In this document: piece after piece, positions 1 to 11,334 of the stretch
Layout of the letters: the number at the start of each line of letters is the position of its first letter
How positions within the stretch are numbered: the first letter of the stretch is position 1
NCBI GenBank assembly: GCA_014529385.2
Contig: CM043969.1
Span: 74,754,676 to 74,818,675, forward strand
Length of the DNA stretch: 64,000 bases
Source: Adiantum capillus-veneris
Lineage: Eukaryota; Streptophyta; Polypodiopsida; Polypodiales; Pteridaceae
Direction of reading: 5' to 3'
The notes under the pieces: model-generated
The model's database searches: none
Seen by the model: the letters and a program-made list of their open reading frames with translations, nothing else
What the model was told of the DNA's origin: nothing
Position numbers and translations under genes: made by a program

Positions 1-2140
1 TCCATGATTATTTTATCATGTTTAACACATTGATTTATGCACAGGATGTGTTTATGATCATGTGCGTGTATAAAAAGCGTTTTTTGCTTCACGTCATAGA
101 GGCGTTAGGAACACTATTTTGGTCATAACTCACAAACCGTTATGATCAGTTCGAACCCTTAATACCAAAGATAAAACATATTATTTAGAACATTTTCTCT
201 CTTTAGTGTCATGTGAAAATCACGCACGAGCTAAGAGATATGGTCAAAAAAACAGCTTACTGCCCACTTCACAGTCAAAAATTTTACTCCAGGCTCCTTG
301 GAGAACCACTATATAGATTCATATGATGGGGAAACCCAATTAACCAATTCAAAAGCTTGATGATAAATGTATTTAGGTCTTCGTTATCACCTCGACCGAA
401 TATGCAAGTTATTAATCATTCCATAACCGGTTTTACCTACACGTGTAGGGGTGCTACCAAGGGGGAGTACCATATGACATCGTGAGTTAATGGAGCTAAT
501 TATGTATGATTTATGGTCTATTTTGGTGATATAATTTCAATTATTAGATGCTCAAAAACTTATGTGAGGATAAATGGCTAGACAACCCGAACCGCATAGG
601 CAGATATGATTAAAGTGTCTTTCTTTTTGGGTTACTGTTTGTTGTTTGAGTATCATATGGGGAAAGTGATGTGATATAGTGCTAGTCTATATTATGGATC
701 TGAGCTAGATGCATTGGTTTGAGGTCAAATACTTTTATTTGCATGTTATGCATGCTCCCAAAAATGTCAAAAAGTTATTTTTTGCATGTGTGAAGTTATG
801 GTTTACGGTTGACCTAAAGGTTGGAGCTGTTTTGCATCAGGAGATTGGAATGTTATCATATGATGTATGGAACTTTATGGATTGATGTGGATGCCTCATG
901 TGCATGGTTATGATTGCTTTCCACTTTTCTAGGTCAAAACTAGCTCTATGTGCTAAAGAGGTGAACTACAGATGTGAAACATCAACATTGCATGGTTGGA
1001 TGTTGTCAAATTTGGAATTTTATATCATGTTTAGTTGATGGTTGGATTCCTTTTATGCATGAAAAACTCATGTCTTAAGAGTCATATGTGTGTGGACTCC
1101 AATTGACTGTAGGGGATATGTCAAACTCCAAGTGTGGCAGTTGGTTTATTGTGAATATGATCTGTAGTTAAGGGCTGAGATTCTCTCCTCGATTATGGTT
1201 GTGATTTTATTGAGGAAGCTTCTGTGGCTCTTGGTTTCTTTTTCCTGGATATGGTTATGATGTCAAAATGCTACCAAAATTTTTAAGGCCATGTTATGTT
1301 CTAAAGTGGTTATGCAAGATTGGTTGTGCCTACCCGAGTTGGATGCAGTGCTCACCCATGTGATGTGATCCGATTATGGTTTATGGTTTTGTGATTAGAT
1401 TATGAAGTGATCTGGATGGTTTATGGTATACATGTAAGGGTAGAGACCATGTACAGTCTAACTGCTTGGAAGAGATTGTTTGTGCATATGGAAAGTGCTA
1501 TTGTGATTGGATTCATGTATTATGTTTCTCATGGTAGCGTTTTTACAAGACTAGGATCACCTACATTGCTTAGCCTTAGAATAAAGAGTCGTTGACCTGG
1601 GGCTTTGTTGGATCGAGGGTGTTGCCTAGGTCTTCTTTTTTTTGTTAGGCTCATCTACATGGTTAGTGCGTCGGGGATTGAATGACCTACATGACTAACA
1701 CGTTGGATATTTTTCCTTGCCTTTGCCTAAACACCCAGTGTTGGGCATCAAAGAGGTGTGGCGCCTAAACTGGTATGGTTGGTGTTGATACTCTACCACC
1801 TACTAGTACTTGGGATCCTTTCAGAGCTCGAGTTCATGGAGGGAGGCAAAGCGGCCTCAGCTTATGTTTGGCTCAGGTAGGTTGGAGGTGTTCTGGATCG
1901 CTCTCGGCAAAGTGAAATTCTCTTTGGCCATAGTAGAGAAAAAAGAGGATGGGTGGACCAGTCGATCCCTACATAGGGTCCAATGCTCTGCTAATTATTT
2001 TGTCATAAACTTTTTGATGTTATGGTATACCTAGATTTTGTCATTGCATTAATACAGGGTTGCCTGTTTCATTTCGATGGGACATTTAAATATTCTTTGT
2101 TGTCATTCTCTCACGTCTCTAAGCACTCTATTTCATCCTC
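1..2140. other. No gene recognised
   Basis: I see no ORF above about 75 codons with recognisable content, no LTR end and no strong tandem repeat. Composition is mixed and moderately AT-rich. The short ORFs at 1407-1595 and 1810-2034 have no family resemblance. It is probably degraded repeat sequence. Confidence 0.4.
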
Positions 2141-2172
2141 CACTATATTCTCTCTCTCTTTCTCTTCCTACA

Positions 2173-2436
2173 ATGTGGTGTATACATATATTCACCCTCC
2201 ATAATTTTTTTTTTAAAAGTACGCTTTCATTCATAACACCGATTCAGGGGTAGCATTAGTCGCTAGGTGCCTCTGTATGCAGTCCACCGATTTATGGCCT
2301 AAACTCCATGCTTGGTCGGGTGTTGGGAGCCCCTCCCCTATGCAAACGCTTTTGCAAGTCTGATTTATATTGAAAATTGTATAAAAGTGTAAATTGTATA
2401 TTTTGTGCACAGACCCCCGGGGAGGGGTATCTCTCA
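2173..2436 (+). repeat. LTR-like arm, left half of an inverted pair
   Basis: About 265 bp ending in CTCTCA, followed after one base by a primer-binding-site-like sequence. The reverse complement of 4543-4803 matches it along its length at roughly 80% by eye, including the CATTCA..GGGTAGCA, CGCTAGGTGCCTCTG and GGCCTAAACTCCATG blocks. A pyrimidine (CT)-rich tract lies just outside it, matching the (GA)n outside the right arm. I read it as a 5' LTR because a PBS follows. A foldback element arm is the alternative. Confidence 0.6.
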
Positions 2437-2437
2437 C

Positions 2438-2454
2438 TTGGTATTTGAGCCTAT
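2438..2454 (+). promoter_or_regulatory. Primer binding site-like sequence (tRNA-iMet type)
   Basis: TTGGTATTTGAGCCTAT follows the left LTR-like arm by one base. It matches the initiator-Met primer site TGGTATCAGAGC at all but two positions. This is the main reason to call the arm an LTR. Confidence 0.6.
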
Positions 2455-2708
2455 GCTTAAGGTTATGGTGATAGCCTAAAGCTTGATAATAGTCAGGTTA
2501 GTTAGTTATGCGTCATGCATGCATTCATGCATGTTATTTGGAAAAGGATATTGTACTCATGATGCATCTATAAGTGGTGGCATTGGTTGGTGGTACTTGT
2601 TTAACTTGTCTTCTTGAATAGAAGTATTTGGTTTGAGTTGTGGTAAAGTGGTTGAAGTGTTCAACAACGGCATTGTAATTTCTTTAAATGTTTATTTTGT
2701 AGTAGCAA

Positions 2709-3113
2709 ATGGCTCCCAGAGCAATGTCTGAATTCTTTAGCCAAGGGAATGAGGTTTTGGCCATAGTGTTCAACAATATGGAGACATGGTTGTCAAGGGA
2801 TGAAAGGGAACTCTTTTACTTAGAAATTGGGACCAAAGACTTTGGTATGCCAGGAAGCACAACTTGTTGGATGAGTGTTGACCCTAGTTACCTTATTCGT
2901 CACCAAAAACCCTTCCGTCAATTCTTTATCCACATTGACGACAATCCAACAGATTGGTTTGCCAACCTCAAGCTACTTCAACTCAGAATATGGTTAGTCC
3001 TAGAAGACATGTTCTACTACTTGGAAATGCTCTCCCAAATGTTAAGGATTGCCGAAGTTTCTAAGAAGTTTGAAGCTCTTGCAGCTGTCATAGGGAAAGA
3101 AACTAGAAGATAA
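2709..3113 (+). CDS. Unrecognised 134-residue ORF inside the foldback/LTR unit
   Basis: I do not recognise this protein. The ATG lies about 255 bp past the PBS-like site, where a gag ORF would normally begin, and the frame runs 134 codons to a TAA. The product is mixed in composition (rich in Phe, Leu and Glu), with no zinc knuckle, membrane span or protease motif. Two further open stretches on the same strand follow at 3313 and 3725, so this may be the first piece of one longer frame broken by stops. By position it could be a gag or capsid-like ORF of the element bounded by the arms, but nothing in the residues proves that. Confidence 0.4.
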   Translation: MAPRAMSEFFSQGNEVLAIVFNNMETWLSRDERELFYLEIGTKDFGMPGSTTCWMSVDPSYLIRHQKPFRQFFIHIDDNPTDWFANLKLLQLRIWLVLEDMFYYLEMLSQMLRIAEVSKKFEALAAVIGKETRR

Positions 3114-3312
3114 CTATACACCACTTTGTCGTGTGGGAGGTCTAAGAGAATACCCTATCATGAGATTTAAAAGAATATTTAGAGAATTAGCTTTGAGACA
3201 TCCGTAACATTGTAATGAAATCATAAAATCAATTTTTTATGGAGTAAAAGAGACAGACTCAGTTTTGGTTCACATGTGTACTAAGTTTTCTCTCTTCTTG
3301 TCTTGTGTTTAG

Positions 3313-4010
3313 ATGGATCTTCTTAATCGTCTAGATGAACTCTCGAGTGATTTTGCAGAAAAGATCTTTTTCAATAATGTGGTTAGATTCAATTTCCATT
3401 GGGGAATTGAAGTGGTTCGAGCTACAAAGGGGACTAGAGACTACCTTGTTCCAAACACTTTCGTAGCGTGGGAGTTATATGTTGAAGCCCAACCTGAACA
3501 TCGAACACAAGTTCCTGATACATTTATGACCAATCCATAACTTTGGGTCAAGGAAAAGATCCAAGAAGGCAACATTAAAGAACAACAATTTGTTATTTAC
3601 CTTAACATGTGTTCTCTTTTGGACATATCGAGTTGAGAGCTCATACTTAGTAAGAAGGCCCTCGAGCTAAACCAAAGATACGGCTTTTGTGAAAAGGTCA
3701 TAATCAGATTATGGAAGAAGTCAAATGGCGGCAACCAATTCTATTATGTACCCCAATGGTTTAGTAGAGTCTATGGGCCTATTCTCAAATACGATCCTCA
3801 CAATACCACCATTACCTTTGATGACTACGAGAAACCCAGGTGCATCAATGACTTTTGCCCAGGCACGACAAATAACAGTGAACTTGAGTAGATATTTCTA
3901 CAAAGATGATGTAAATGAATGGCATGCTCATGTAAACTGCTTTAATGGACTACCACCCATGGATGTATCATGAGGAGAGGAATGGTACAAAAAGGAAGAC
4001 GTGAATTTTA
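3313..4010 (+). pseudogene. Broken ORF remnants, unrecognised, same element
   Basis: The stretch 3313-3540 encodes 75 residues beginning MDLLNRLDELSS and ends at a TAA. The same frame then reopens for about 30 sensible codons (LWVKEKIQEGNIKEQQF). A shifted frame near 3700-3900 reads well (QFYYVPQWFSRVYGP, ITFDDYEKPRCINDFCPG). This looks like one coding region broken by stops and at least one frameshift, without recognisable RT, integrase or protease motifs. It follows the 134-residue ORF on the same strand and probably belongs to the same transcription unit. I cannot assign a family; a decayed accessory or capsid ORF of a non-autonomous element is a guess. Confidence 0.4.
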
Positions 4011-4542
4011 GTGCACAAGTTAAAGTTCTCAACTTTGAAACTTGATATGTGAACAAGTATAGGGGTAGAACGTTGGTTGTAGGAACCAAGAATTGGTTCA
4101 TCCAACCCTTTCGTATTTATGTATCTCCCTAAAGAAACTATGTATCTTTTTGGTTTTCTACGGTTATGAAAATTTGATTTTGATATGACACATACTATTT
4201 TGAGGTTATAATATTTGAGTTTGAATATTAGCTTTCAGATAGAACAAGGAATGAAAACACTTCACCTCTCTATTGTAAGATGCATTGGCTTTACCATTGA
4301 GGTTCCCTGGATCACAATCTTTCCATACTACAATGGTGGCACCTTGGGAGATATGATGTGGTGACTGCCATTTTCCCACGGAGCATTGAGACACTCCATG
4401 CATAGGCTACAATATGGCTCGAGGACTCTGCCACCATCAAATCAACACTTACCAGAGATAGAGACTACACGGATTGAAGTAGTCATTGAGTAGATGCCAA
4501 CAATCTTACATGCTTTAATTGATGGTTTTACTGAGAGATACC

Positions 4543-4803
4543 CCTCCCTAGGGGGGGTCTATGCACAAAATATACAATTTACACCTTTACATATATATTT
4601 TTCAATATATATGTATCAGGGTTGCGAAAGCGTTTGCATAGAGGAGGAGTTCACAGCACGTGACCAAACATGGAGTTTAGGCCATGAGCAGGACTGCATC
4701 CAGAGGCACCTAGCGGCTAGTGCTACCCTTGAATGTGTGTGATGAATGAAAGCATACTCAAGAATAAAATAACATTCTGGAGGGTGAATACATGTGTACA
4801 CCG
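4543..4803 (-). repeat. LTR-like arm, right half of the inverted pair
   Basis: The reverse complement of this segment matches 2173-2436. No PBS lies beside its CTCTCA end, unlike the left arm. It is either a separate LTR inserted in the opposite orientation or the second arm of a foldback unit about 2.6 kb long. Confidence 0.6.
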
Positions 4804-4809
4804 CATTGC

Positions 4810-4810
<1 letters not shown>

Positions 4811-4872
<62 letters not shown>
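4811..4872. repeat. (GA)n microsatellite
   Basis: About 30 GA dinucleotides directly outside the right arm, followed by a short GATGATGATG run. The left arm has a shorter CT-rich tract at the mirror position (about 2150-2168), so the tract is probably part of the repeat unit and has expanded here. Confidence 0.9.
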
Positions 4873-4876
<4 letters not shown>

Positions 4877-5420
4877 GATGATGGCTATGGAGTTTAGAGA
4901 TTCTCACTGTGATTTAGAATTGATTAGGGACTGTCAAATGACTTCTTGCTTTGTTGTAAGAGAGTAGTGAAGAGAGCTACGTAGAGGTGTACACCACAAG
5001 AGCTTTTGGAGAGTGTGTACGTGTCGTGAAACGAGAGAGGAGATAGTAAGCAAGTAGAGAGAGAATATCCTTCTTCTTCTTCTCGTAAATGAGAGAGAAG
5101 AGCTTATGGAGATGGTGATGAAGAGCTTACACCACTTCGTATAATAGGTAAGTATTGCCTTGCAGTAGTACACAACAAACACCACTAAAAACTGGGCACT
5201 GCAGGTGAATTTATGGCACAGGACAAAGCTGGAGTGAGTCCCAAGCCAAAAACTAGCGCTAGTTTTTAGCTGCAAGCTTTTGGGCACTTTGCTAAAAACA
5301 TAGCTTGGTTTTTGGTGGTCAACTCTCCCACTTACCATCCAATTTTTACAGTAAAATTGATCGAGTGAACAGTATCCGGCCAACTAATGATATCTTGGCT
5401 AGACTATGCCGCACCCTGAT
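4873..5420. other. No gene recognised
   Basis: A 149-codon minus-strand ORF (5383-4934) is open here, but its product is rich in Ser, Arg and Phe from simple sequence and carries no motif. I treat it as chance. Confidence 0.4.
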
Positions 5421-5424
5421 GTCC

Positions 5425-6014
5425 CGACATAATTATGACTTTTTCGCACTACCTTGACTTATTTACGGTACTGCTTTTTATAAAAATAACTCTCCTAAAA
5501 AATTTGTTTAGTCTCGTTTTTTCTCTTGGGTTGCCATTTTTAAATTCGACAGAGACTAAATTTAATATTTTTAGGTCATCCTAAAAAGCACATTGCTTTT
5601 CAAAAACATCAAAAAGCATGAAAAGCTAAAAGTAGCGTAAAAAGTTTTTTAAAAAAACAAAATTTTCTAAAATTGAGCCACAGGCTTCCCTTGTCCACTG
5701 GAATAAGAAAGCGGATTGGTTTTTCACTTGAAAGCATTAAAAATCATGAAAAGCAAAAAATAGAGTGAAAAGCACTTGAAAAGAAGATTTTTACAAAATT
5801 GAACCATAGCTTCTCCGAAACACGTAGATTAAGGATCCTCAAAACTGAAACAAATGTTTGTCTGACCTATTGGAACATGAAAACGGCTTTGCTTTTTATT
5901 TTAGAACCTTTCAATAAATGTCAATCAAGCATCGTAAATCAAAATTTAACAAAACGGACATTAGAATCTATTTTTCTTATTTTAAAAAAAGACCCAAGTT
6001 TTGGGGATCTTACA
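5425..6014 (-). mobile_element. 3' LTR of a family C Gypsy element (outer end uncertain)
   Basis: On the minus strand a purine-rich tract (6030-6015) runs into TGTAAGATCCCC, the expected start of a 3' LTR, directly downstream of the integrase/chromodomain ORF at 6096-7090. The far end was not defined; about 5425 is a guess from a change in sequence character. The LTR carries an internal duplication of about 100 bp (5611 and 5740). Confidence 0.5.
5590..5815. repeat. Two-copy direct repeat, period about 129 bp
   Basis: The block AAAAAGCATGAAAAGC at 5611 recurs as AAAAATCATGAAAAGC at 5740. Each copy continues through AAAATTG(A)GCCACAGGCTTCC or its variant AAAATTGAACCATAGCTTCTCC. It lies inside the family C LTR. 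Confidence 0.7.
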
Positions 6015-6030
6015 TCCTCCACACTTGAAA
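6015..6030 (-). promoter_or_regulatory. Polypurine tract, family C
   Basis: Read on the minus strand, a purine-rich run including GTGGAGGA directly precedes the TGTAAG LTR start. It marks the priming site for plus-strand DNA synthesis. Confidence 0.5.
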
Positions 6031-6084
6031 AATTTGAGGTGTCCTCACCTCGATATGAAATCTCGATAGTTTAGTCTCATTACA

Positions 6085-7090
6085 TCATCACGTTCTCAAG
6101 TGGCATCTTCCTCTAGATATGTTGACCATTTAACAAGGTGTTCAATAATGGTTGGATTACGCAGAGGCTTAGTTCTACTTTGAAGTATCACTTTGAGATA
6201 TACTTCAAAAGTTCCATCGGTAGAGGTAGATAATAGAGAATCATCAAGAATGTGTTGTGGATCAGGTACATACTTCTTGAATAAGCTGACGTGAAAAACA
6301 TCATATACTTTTATGTGTGGTGGTGACAAGAGTCTGTAAGCTTCATCATTGATTCTCTCTATGATTACAAAGGGTCCACAATATCTGGCACTGAGCTTCT
6401 TATATTTACCCATTAATAAAGAACTACGTTTGGGTTTCACTCTCAAAAATATCATATCGCCCTCTTCAAAAAGTCTAATAAATTGTTTAGGATCAGCATA
6501 ACTCTTCTATCTATCTTGAGCAGTCTTAATATCCTGCCGTATAAGATCGGTTTGTAGTTGCATTTCATCCAACATTTCTTTGGATGTTTGAGCTTGTATG
6601 AGAGGTTTTATCCATTTGAGTGGAGTAAGACACCCTTATCCATACAATGCTTGAAAAAGAGACATTCCAAGCGAGTGTTGGAATGAGGAATTATACGCAA
6701 ATTCAACCAAATACAAATATCTAGTCCATTTAGATACCCTTCTCATGCATACAATAAGCTCTTAACATATCTTCAATGATTTGATTGGGTCCTTTCTATC
6801 TGCCCGTCAGTTTGAGGGTGATAAGTAGTACTAAAGGCCAACTAGGTTCATGTAGCTGAGAATGAGGATTTTCCAAAATTTTGAGGTGAACTTCAGGTCG
6901 CAATAAAAAATTATCCCTCGAGGTAAACCATGATACATGAAGACACCTTTCGTGAATACTTGAGCTATATCCTTAGTTGTAAACGTTGTCTTGAATGAAA
7001 ATAAATGGGTCATTTTTGTAAGCATATCAACAAAATCATATTTGCATAGCAATTCTATCCATCTTTGTTGCCGTATATTAAGGTCAGGTG
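6085..7090 (-). pseudogene. Gypsy integrase C-terminal half with chromodomain-like tail (family C)
   Basis: The C-terminal end of a Ty3/Gypsy polyprotein. Reading 7090 to 6085, the frame opens with an RNase H-type phrase (RQQRWIELL), jumps to integrase core (VDMLTKMTHLFSFKTT, FTSKFW), passes stops, then gives EFAYNSSFQHSLGMS and the long clean segment 6455-6096. That segment has the GPF.I..R..D.AYRL.LPP..KVYDVFHVSLFKKY motif typical of the region after the integrase core, and ends in a chromodomain-like LVKWSTYLEEDATXE stretch. Integrase inserts the cDNA, and the tail is thought to guide targeting in chromoviruses. Several stops and a fused RNase H/integrase join show it is dead. It sits directly upstream of a PPT and LTR start, as expected. 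Confidence 0.85.
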
Positions 7091-7429
7091 TGAGATCCCC
7101 AACCCACCAATACCAAAATCGGGATGGGACCCTTAGATCTCTAGGCCTAATAAAATATCAGAGTCTCTAAACAAGATAAATCCAGGGAATAGACCTTTAC
7201 CATTCACAATGGCTTGGGTCTATAGCCATAGAAGAAGACCTAATCCTGTCTCATAGCAAAAATAGAACAACATCTTAAAATTCTAAACTCTTTCTGCCCT
7301 ACAACTTCTACTATTTGGGCTAAGATATCCTCAACCAACACTTTTTTCCTCTAATAGATGTGAGGGCACAGCTGTTGCTGGTGGACTCCTCTTCCAAGTG
7401 AAGAAGTTTTCTAAACGTTTTTAACACGT

Positions 7430-7640
7430 GGGGATGGATAGTTACCTAACTAATCAAGTCCACCCATCCATGATTGACAACCTTAGTCAATCCCCACTTA
7501 GCACCCCGCACTTACACATGATTCTTTTGTTTTCTAATTACTATCACATTGTTTTAACATTTAAAATAATGGTTTCTTTTAACTTTTCTTCACAGGGATT
7601 TTTATACTCAAGTATTAAATACAACATTGAAAAGAATTGT
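7430..7640. repeat. Dispersed repeat shared with 63808-64000
   Basis: Nearly identical for about 190 bp to the right edge of the window (63808-64000) and more weakly to 58853-59045. The shared sequence begins GGATGGATAGTTA and includes the ACAACCTTAGTCAATCCCCA block. It probably marks an LTR or short element; termini could not be set. Confidence 0.7.
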
Positions 7641-8480
7641 TTTAGCAAACAAACATCTAATTAACTTTCTAACCAAAATATAATTATCACGGCTTACTTA
7701 TAATGTATAATAACTATGATAAATAACGCATAATTATCTAACTTGATTAACCAATTTCTCTCTTTTGCTTTTAGCTAAAACTATTTTGTTTTGGCTTAAT
7801 TATATAGATAGATTAACTTTTTGACGATAAGCTAATTATTACAGCTTAATTATAATTTATACTAACTTTGATCAATAGCATATAATTATCTAACTTGATT
7901 AGCTAATTTCCCCCTTTTATTTTCATTTAAAATCAATTTCTCTTGGCTTAATTAAATAACTCAATTAACTTTTTGACCATAATCTAATCATCACCGCTTA
8001 CTTATGATGTATACTAGCTATGATAAATAGCACATAATTATCTACATTGATTAGCTAATTTTTTCTTTTAATTTGTGACTAAAAATATCTCATTTTTATT
8101 AAATAGATACTTGTACTAAATTTTTGTTACTGAGGTAATTTTTTCATGTTTCTAATAGTATTTCCTAATAATTGTGATAATTAACTTAAGAATATTTGAG
8201 TTAATTAAGTAGTTTTTTTAGTTTTTATTTTAGAACGGGTAATTTTTATCTAATTAATTACAAAAAACAATCAAAAAATTATGATATAATTCTACTAGCT
8301 TTGTAACAGCCTAAGCAAGCTTTGATAATTATCTTGTACTAATCTAAGCTTAATTAGTATAATTATCCTTAATTTAAGATAAAAAGATTAATTTCAATCC
8401 CAATATGGTTTAATAATTAATTAGATTAATATCCCTAATCTTTATTTAAGTAATCAATAGAATATTAAGAATAAATAGAG
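7641..8480. repeat. AT-rich segment with about 151-bp tandem repeats
   Basis: The phrase ATAATTATCTAACTTGATTA recurs near 7729, 7881 and 8032 (the last with CATTGATTA), about 151 bp apart, each followed by a variant of AGCTAATTT and pyrimidines. The rest is very AT-rich with no coding signal. Confidence 0.65.
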
Positions 8481-8509
8481 TAATTGACTTGTTAGCAGCT
8501 TCTTTCATT

Positions 8510-9603
8510 GTCGGATTGACTTGTTATCAGCTTCTTCCACTTGATGCGATTGCAACTCCTGTCAAGCTTTCAATATCTTGTCTGCAACCTGATTCGTGTA
8601 TCAGTTTTGATCAAGTTAGGTACTCAAATTTTCACAAGGACTGTACAATTTTTTTTCTAACTATTACGACTGGTCTATGTGTTTTACTTTAATTTAAGCT
8701 CGGTGAGTCAGCAATTGAGACTTTCAGACTCTACTTTTGCAAAAAGACAAAGCCCAATCTCCAACCTAAAAAGTGAGTGAACATGTACTAATTTGGATCC
8801 AATTGAACCCAAAATTGCCTGGTGGCCTTGTATTATGTTGGTATAACATTGTACACGCTCAAAAGTCAAAAAGTCTGTATGTGTGTAGCAGTAGTAAATA
8901 ATCACGATTATTTACTTTTCTCAGTTTTTTACACCTTTTGGCTTGGTTTACCAAGTATGCAACTTGTTAAGGTCTCAGAACAAGTTTCACTAAGTTTGGA
9001 CAAAATCTGTTTCAGTTATCAACTGTTTCATGTCCGCAAATTCAGTTTTCAAGAATCTGGCTTAAGTCTCACTTTTGTGATCCAAATTTCACCAAAATTG
9101 ATTTGTGCGGTCTACTTGATATGCTTGACCTTGTGGTATACTCAAATGTGTAAAAATATCCAATTTTGTAGCAAATGTAAATAATCGCGATTATTTACTC
9201 TTGTTTTTTTTTTGCAAGTTTTTGTCATAGTCTTGACACAGATCTGTTAAGCAGCTTAACTTAAGCTCCTTGGACAAATTTCACCAAGTTTGGATAATTC
9301 CTATTCAAATGGTCAATAGTTTTGTGTTTGTAGACCGACTTTGCAAATTTAGCCACAATTTTCATTTCAACGTTCCAAGTCTTACCAAATTTGGTTTGTG
9401 GGTTTATTATAATATGCTAAAACTAATGGTATGCTGGGTTGGTCAAAAAAGTTGAAAAATAGGACAAAAGTAAATAATTGTGATTATTTACTTCTGGTAA
9501 ATTTTTTGCATATTTTTTATTAGATGAGCATGTACACTTGTTTATCACATCAATATAAACCTATGAGTCAAGTTTCACTTTGTTTGAACAAAAGTTTTCC
9601 AAT
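8510..9603 (-). repeat. Leader repeat of family A, left copy
   Basis: Matches 21032-22108 in direct orientation along about 1.09 kb. On the minus strand it lies downstream of an LTR and PBS (11334 to 10406), so it sits in the untranslated leader position. The right copy sits just upstream of a gag start, which supports the same role. It contains a series of palindromes at about 285-bp intervals. Confidence 0.7.
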
Positions 9604-9910
9604 TTACACTTGAGTTCTCAAAAGTCAGTACAAATTTCAGTTTCTGCCAAGCTTTTGGTCAATTTGGTGATCCAAATTCTATGGGCCTTTACAAAAGATG
9701 TTTGTACACATGTATAGAGTCTCTGGTATCAACCTTGGTTACTTTTGAGCTGAAAGTAAATAATCAAGATTATTTATTTTAGGCCTAAAATGAGCACTTT
9801 TTTTAACTTTTTCATTGGACAGCATTTTCATGAGCTATTTTAAGCCTCCGAGTCAAGTCAAAACTTAATTTGGCTTAAAATGTCAAGAAAAAGTAAATAA
9901 TCTGAGTTTT
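8894..9910. repeat. Periodic palindromes about 285 bp apart in the leader
   Basis: A near-perfect 22-bp palindrome is centred at about 8904, 9187, 9480 and 9766, with a half copy at 9893. The best copy contains TAAATAATCGCGATTATTTA (9178-9197). Sequence between the centres is also distantly alike (GGACAAATTTCACCAAGTTTGG-type blocks), so these are diverged tandem monomers of about 285 bp. Confidence 0.8.
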
Positions 9911-10405
9911 TACAAACTCTTGAAATTTTTATCTCAATGCGTCCTTAAACTTACCCACTAGTTTATACAGCTTTTGAAGCATGCTCTCTAGCCGTAGACC
10001 TGAAATTCTGCAACTTCACATAAACGCTCACAATTGATTCTTTTGGAGAGAGCAATGTTCTGAAATCCACCTCGTATTCTACTTATCCTACTTCTAAATC
10101 CTACTGCAATGGGGTTGTGGAAAGTGTCCACAAACACTCATTTTCTTATTTTTTATGGTTTTGTGAGCCTTGATCTTAAGAGTTGTCTCATCCGTTAGTC
10201 ATTCTCAAAATCCTAAACTAATCCTATAATCCTAATAGGTACTTAGCAAGTACAATCCGCTTCCAAGCTACCTCTACAGTGCAAAAGACGACAATCTTAA
10301 GCTATGCGGTTTTAAAAAGAAGTTTTGACTCTAGGTGATTCTAAAGGAATATAAAGGATAACTTCACAAGATGCTCATGTTTTTCCCTAATTTAGGTCTC
10401 TTTGA

Positions 10406-10423
10406 TCCCTGGCAGTGGCGTCA
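10406..10423 (-). promoter_or_regulatory. Primer binding site, tRNA-Asp type (family A)
   Basis: The minus strand reads TGACGCCACTGCCAGGGA, 14 of 18 bases matching the tRNA-Asp-type site TGGCGCCGTTGCCGGGGA. All four differences are transitions, as CpG decay would give. It starts two bases after the LTR end. Confidence 0.7.
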
Positions 10424-10425
10424 AA

Positions 10426-11334
10426 TGTGGGACGGGTATCTAACTTCACTCATATCTTATTGCAGACGTCGTGAGAACCACGAGTACGATTGTCAATCCA
10501 TGGGATGAAGCTGACTCGACTAGTGCATAGAGGTTACAAGAGGTTGTCAATCTCTTGGAAAACAACAAACAACTCGTATCTAACTCAAGTTACACTCAAA
10601 TGACTGAAATCACCAAAAGCTAATCGCTCATCGGCAAACAAATTACATCCGTTACACCATCAAATGACATCCATACGTTACGAAACTTGTAGGACATGTT
10701 TATAAGACCTAAACACACATGCTTATGGTGTCAAATCTCACTTAAGGTCAATAAAAAAATCATGATTATTAACAATAGTGAGTTTTTGACCTGGTCGTTT
10801 TCGACCCAGAATGCATCTAAATGCTTAGCAATGATGCCCCAATACCCCGCCTATACTTAGTTTTTGATTTCAAAGTTTAAATTACTACTTATGATGAAAT
10901 TGATGGTGGGCGATGCCAAAAGCTATGGATTACCATGAACTTCTTACGTCAATGCGCAAGCTCTTACCTACAGTTGCAATGCAACAGACGTGATTACAAT
11001 GTGACTATCAGGGAGGGTGTAGGAAGTGCGAGAAGGAGAGAAGTGAGCGCCGTTAGCTCACTTGTGTTTCTATTATCCAAAACTTATAAAAAGTTACAAA
11101 AATTGGATTTTATACCTTAGCCAAGGTTTTTGTGGTCAAAACTAATAATCTGGGAGCTCTAACTAAAGACAGGTTGATACAATCTGGAAGCTTGTAGCCC
11201 CGACTCATCAATTACACTGTTTATCTGGAAAGTAGGAGTTACAATATTCTCGATTCATCAAAATAATGAGTTTTTTTACAATGAAAGATCCAAAAAATGT
11301 TATCCGAGTTATCAGAATTAGCCTGCTGCTAACA
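10426..11334 (-). mobile_element. LTR of family A (copy 1)
   Basis: A 909-bp LTR with TGT..ACA ends: TGTGGGACGG at the left and TGCTAACA at the right on the plus strand. On the minus strand a purine tract precedes it and a PBS follows it, so one LTR serves as 3' LTR for the upstream element and 5' LTR for the leader that follows. About 670 bp of it recurs inverted at 23283-23955. Confidence 0.8.

Noticed and set aside
4934-5383. 149-codon minus ORF next to a (GA)n tract
   Set aside because: Composition follows local simple sequence; no motif, no family resemblance and no neighbouring partner.
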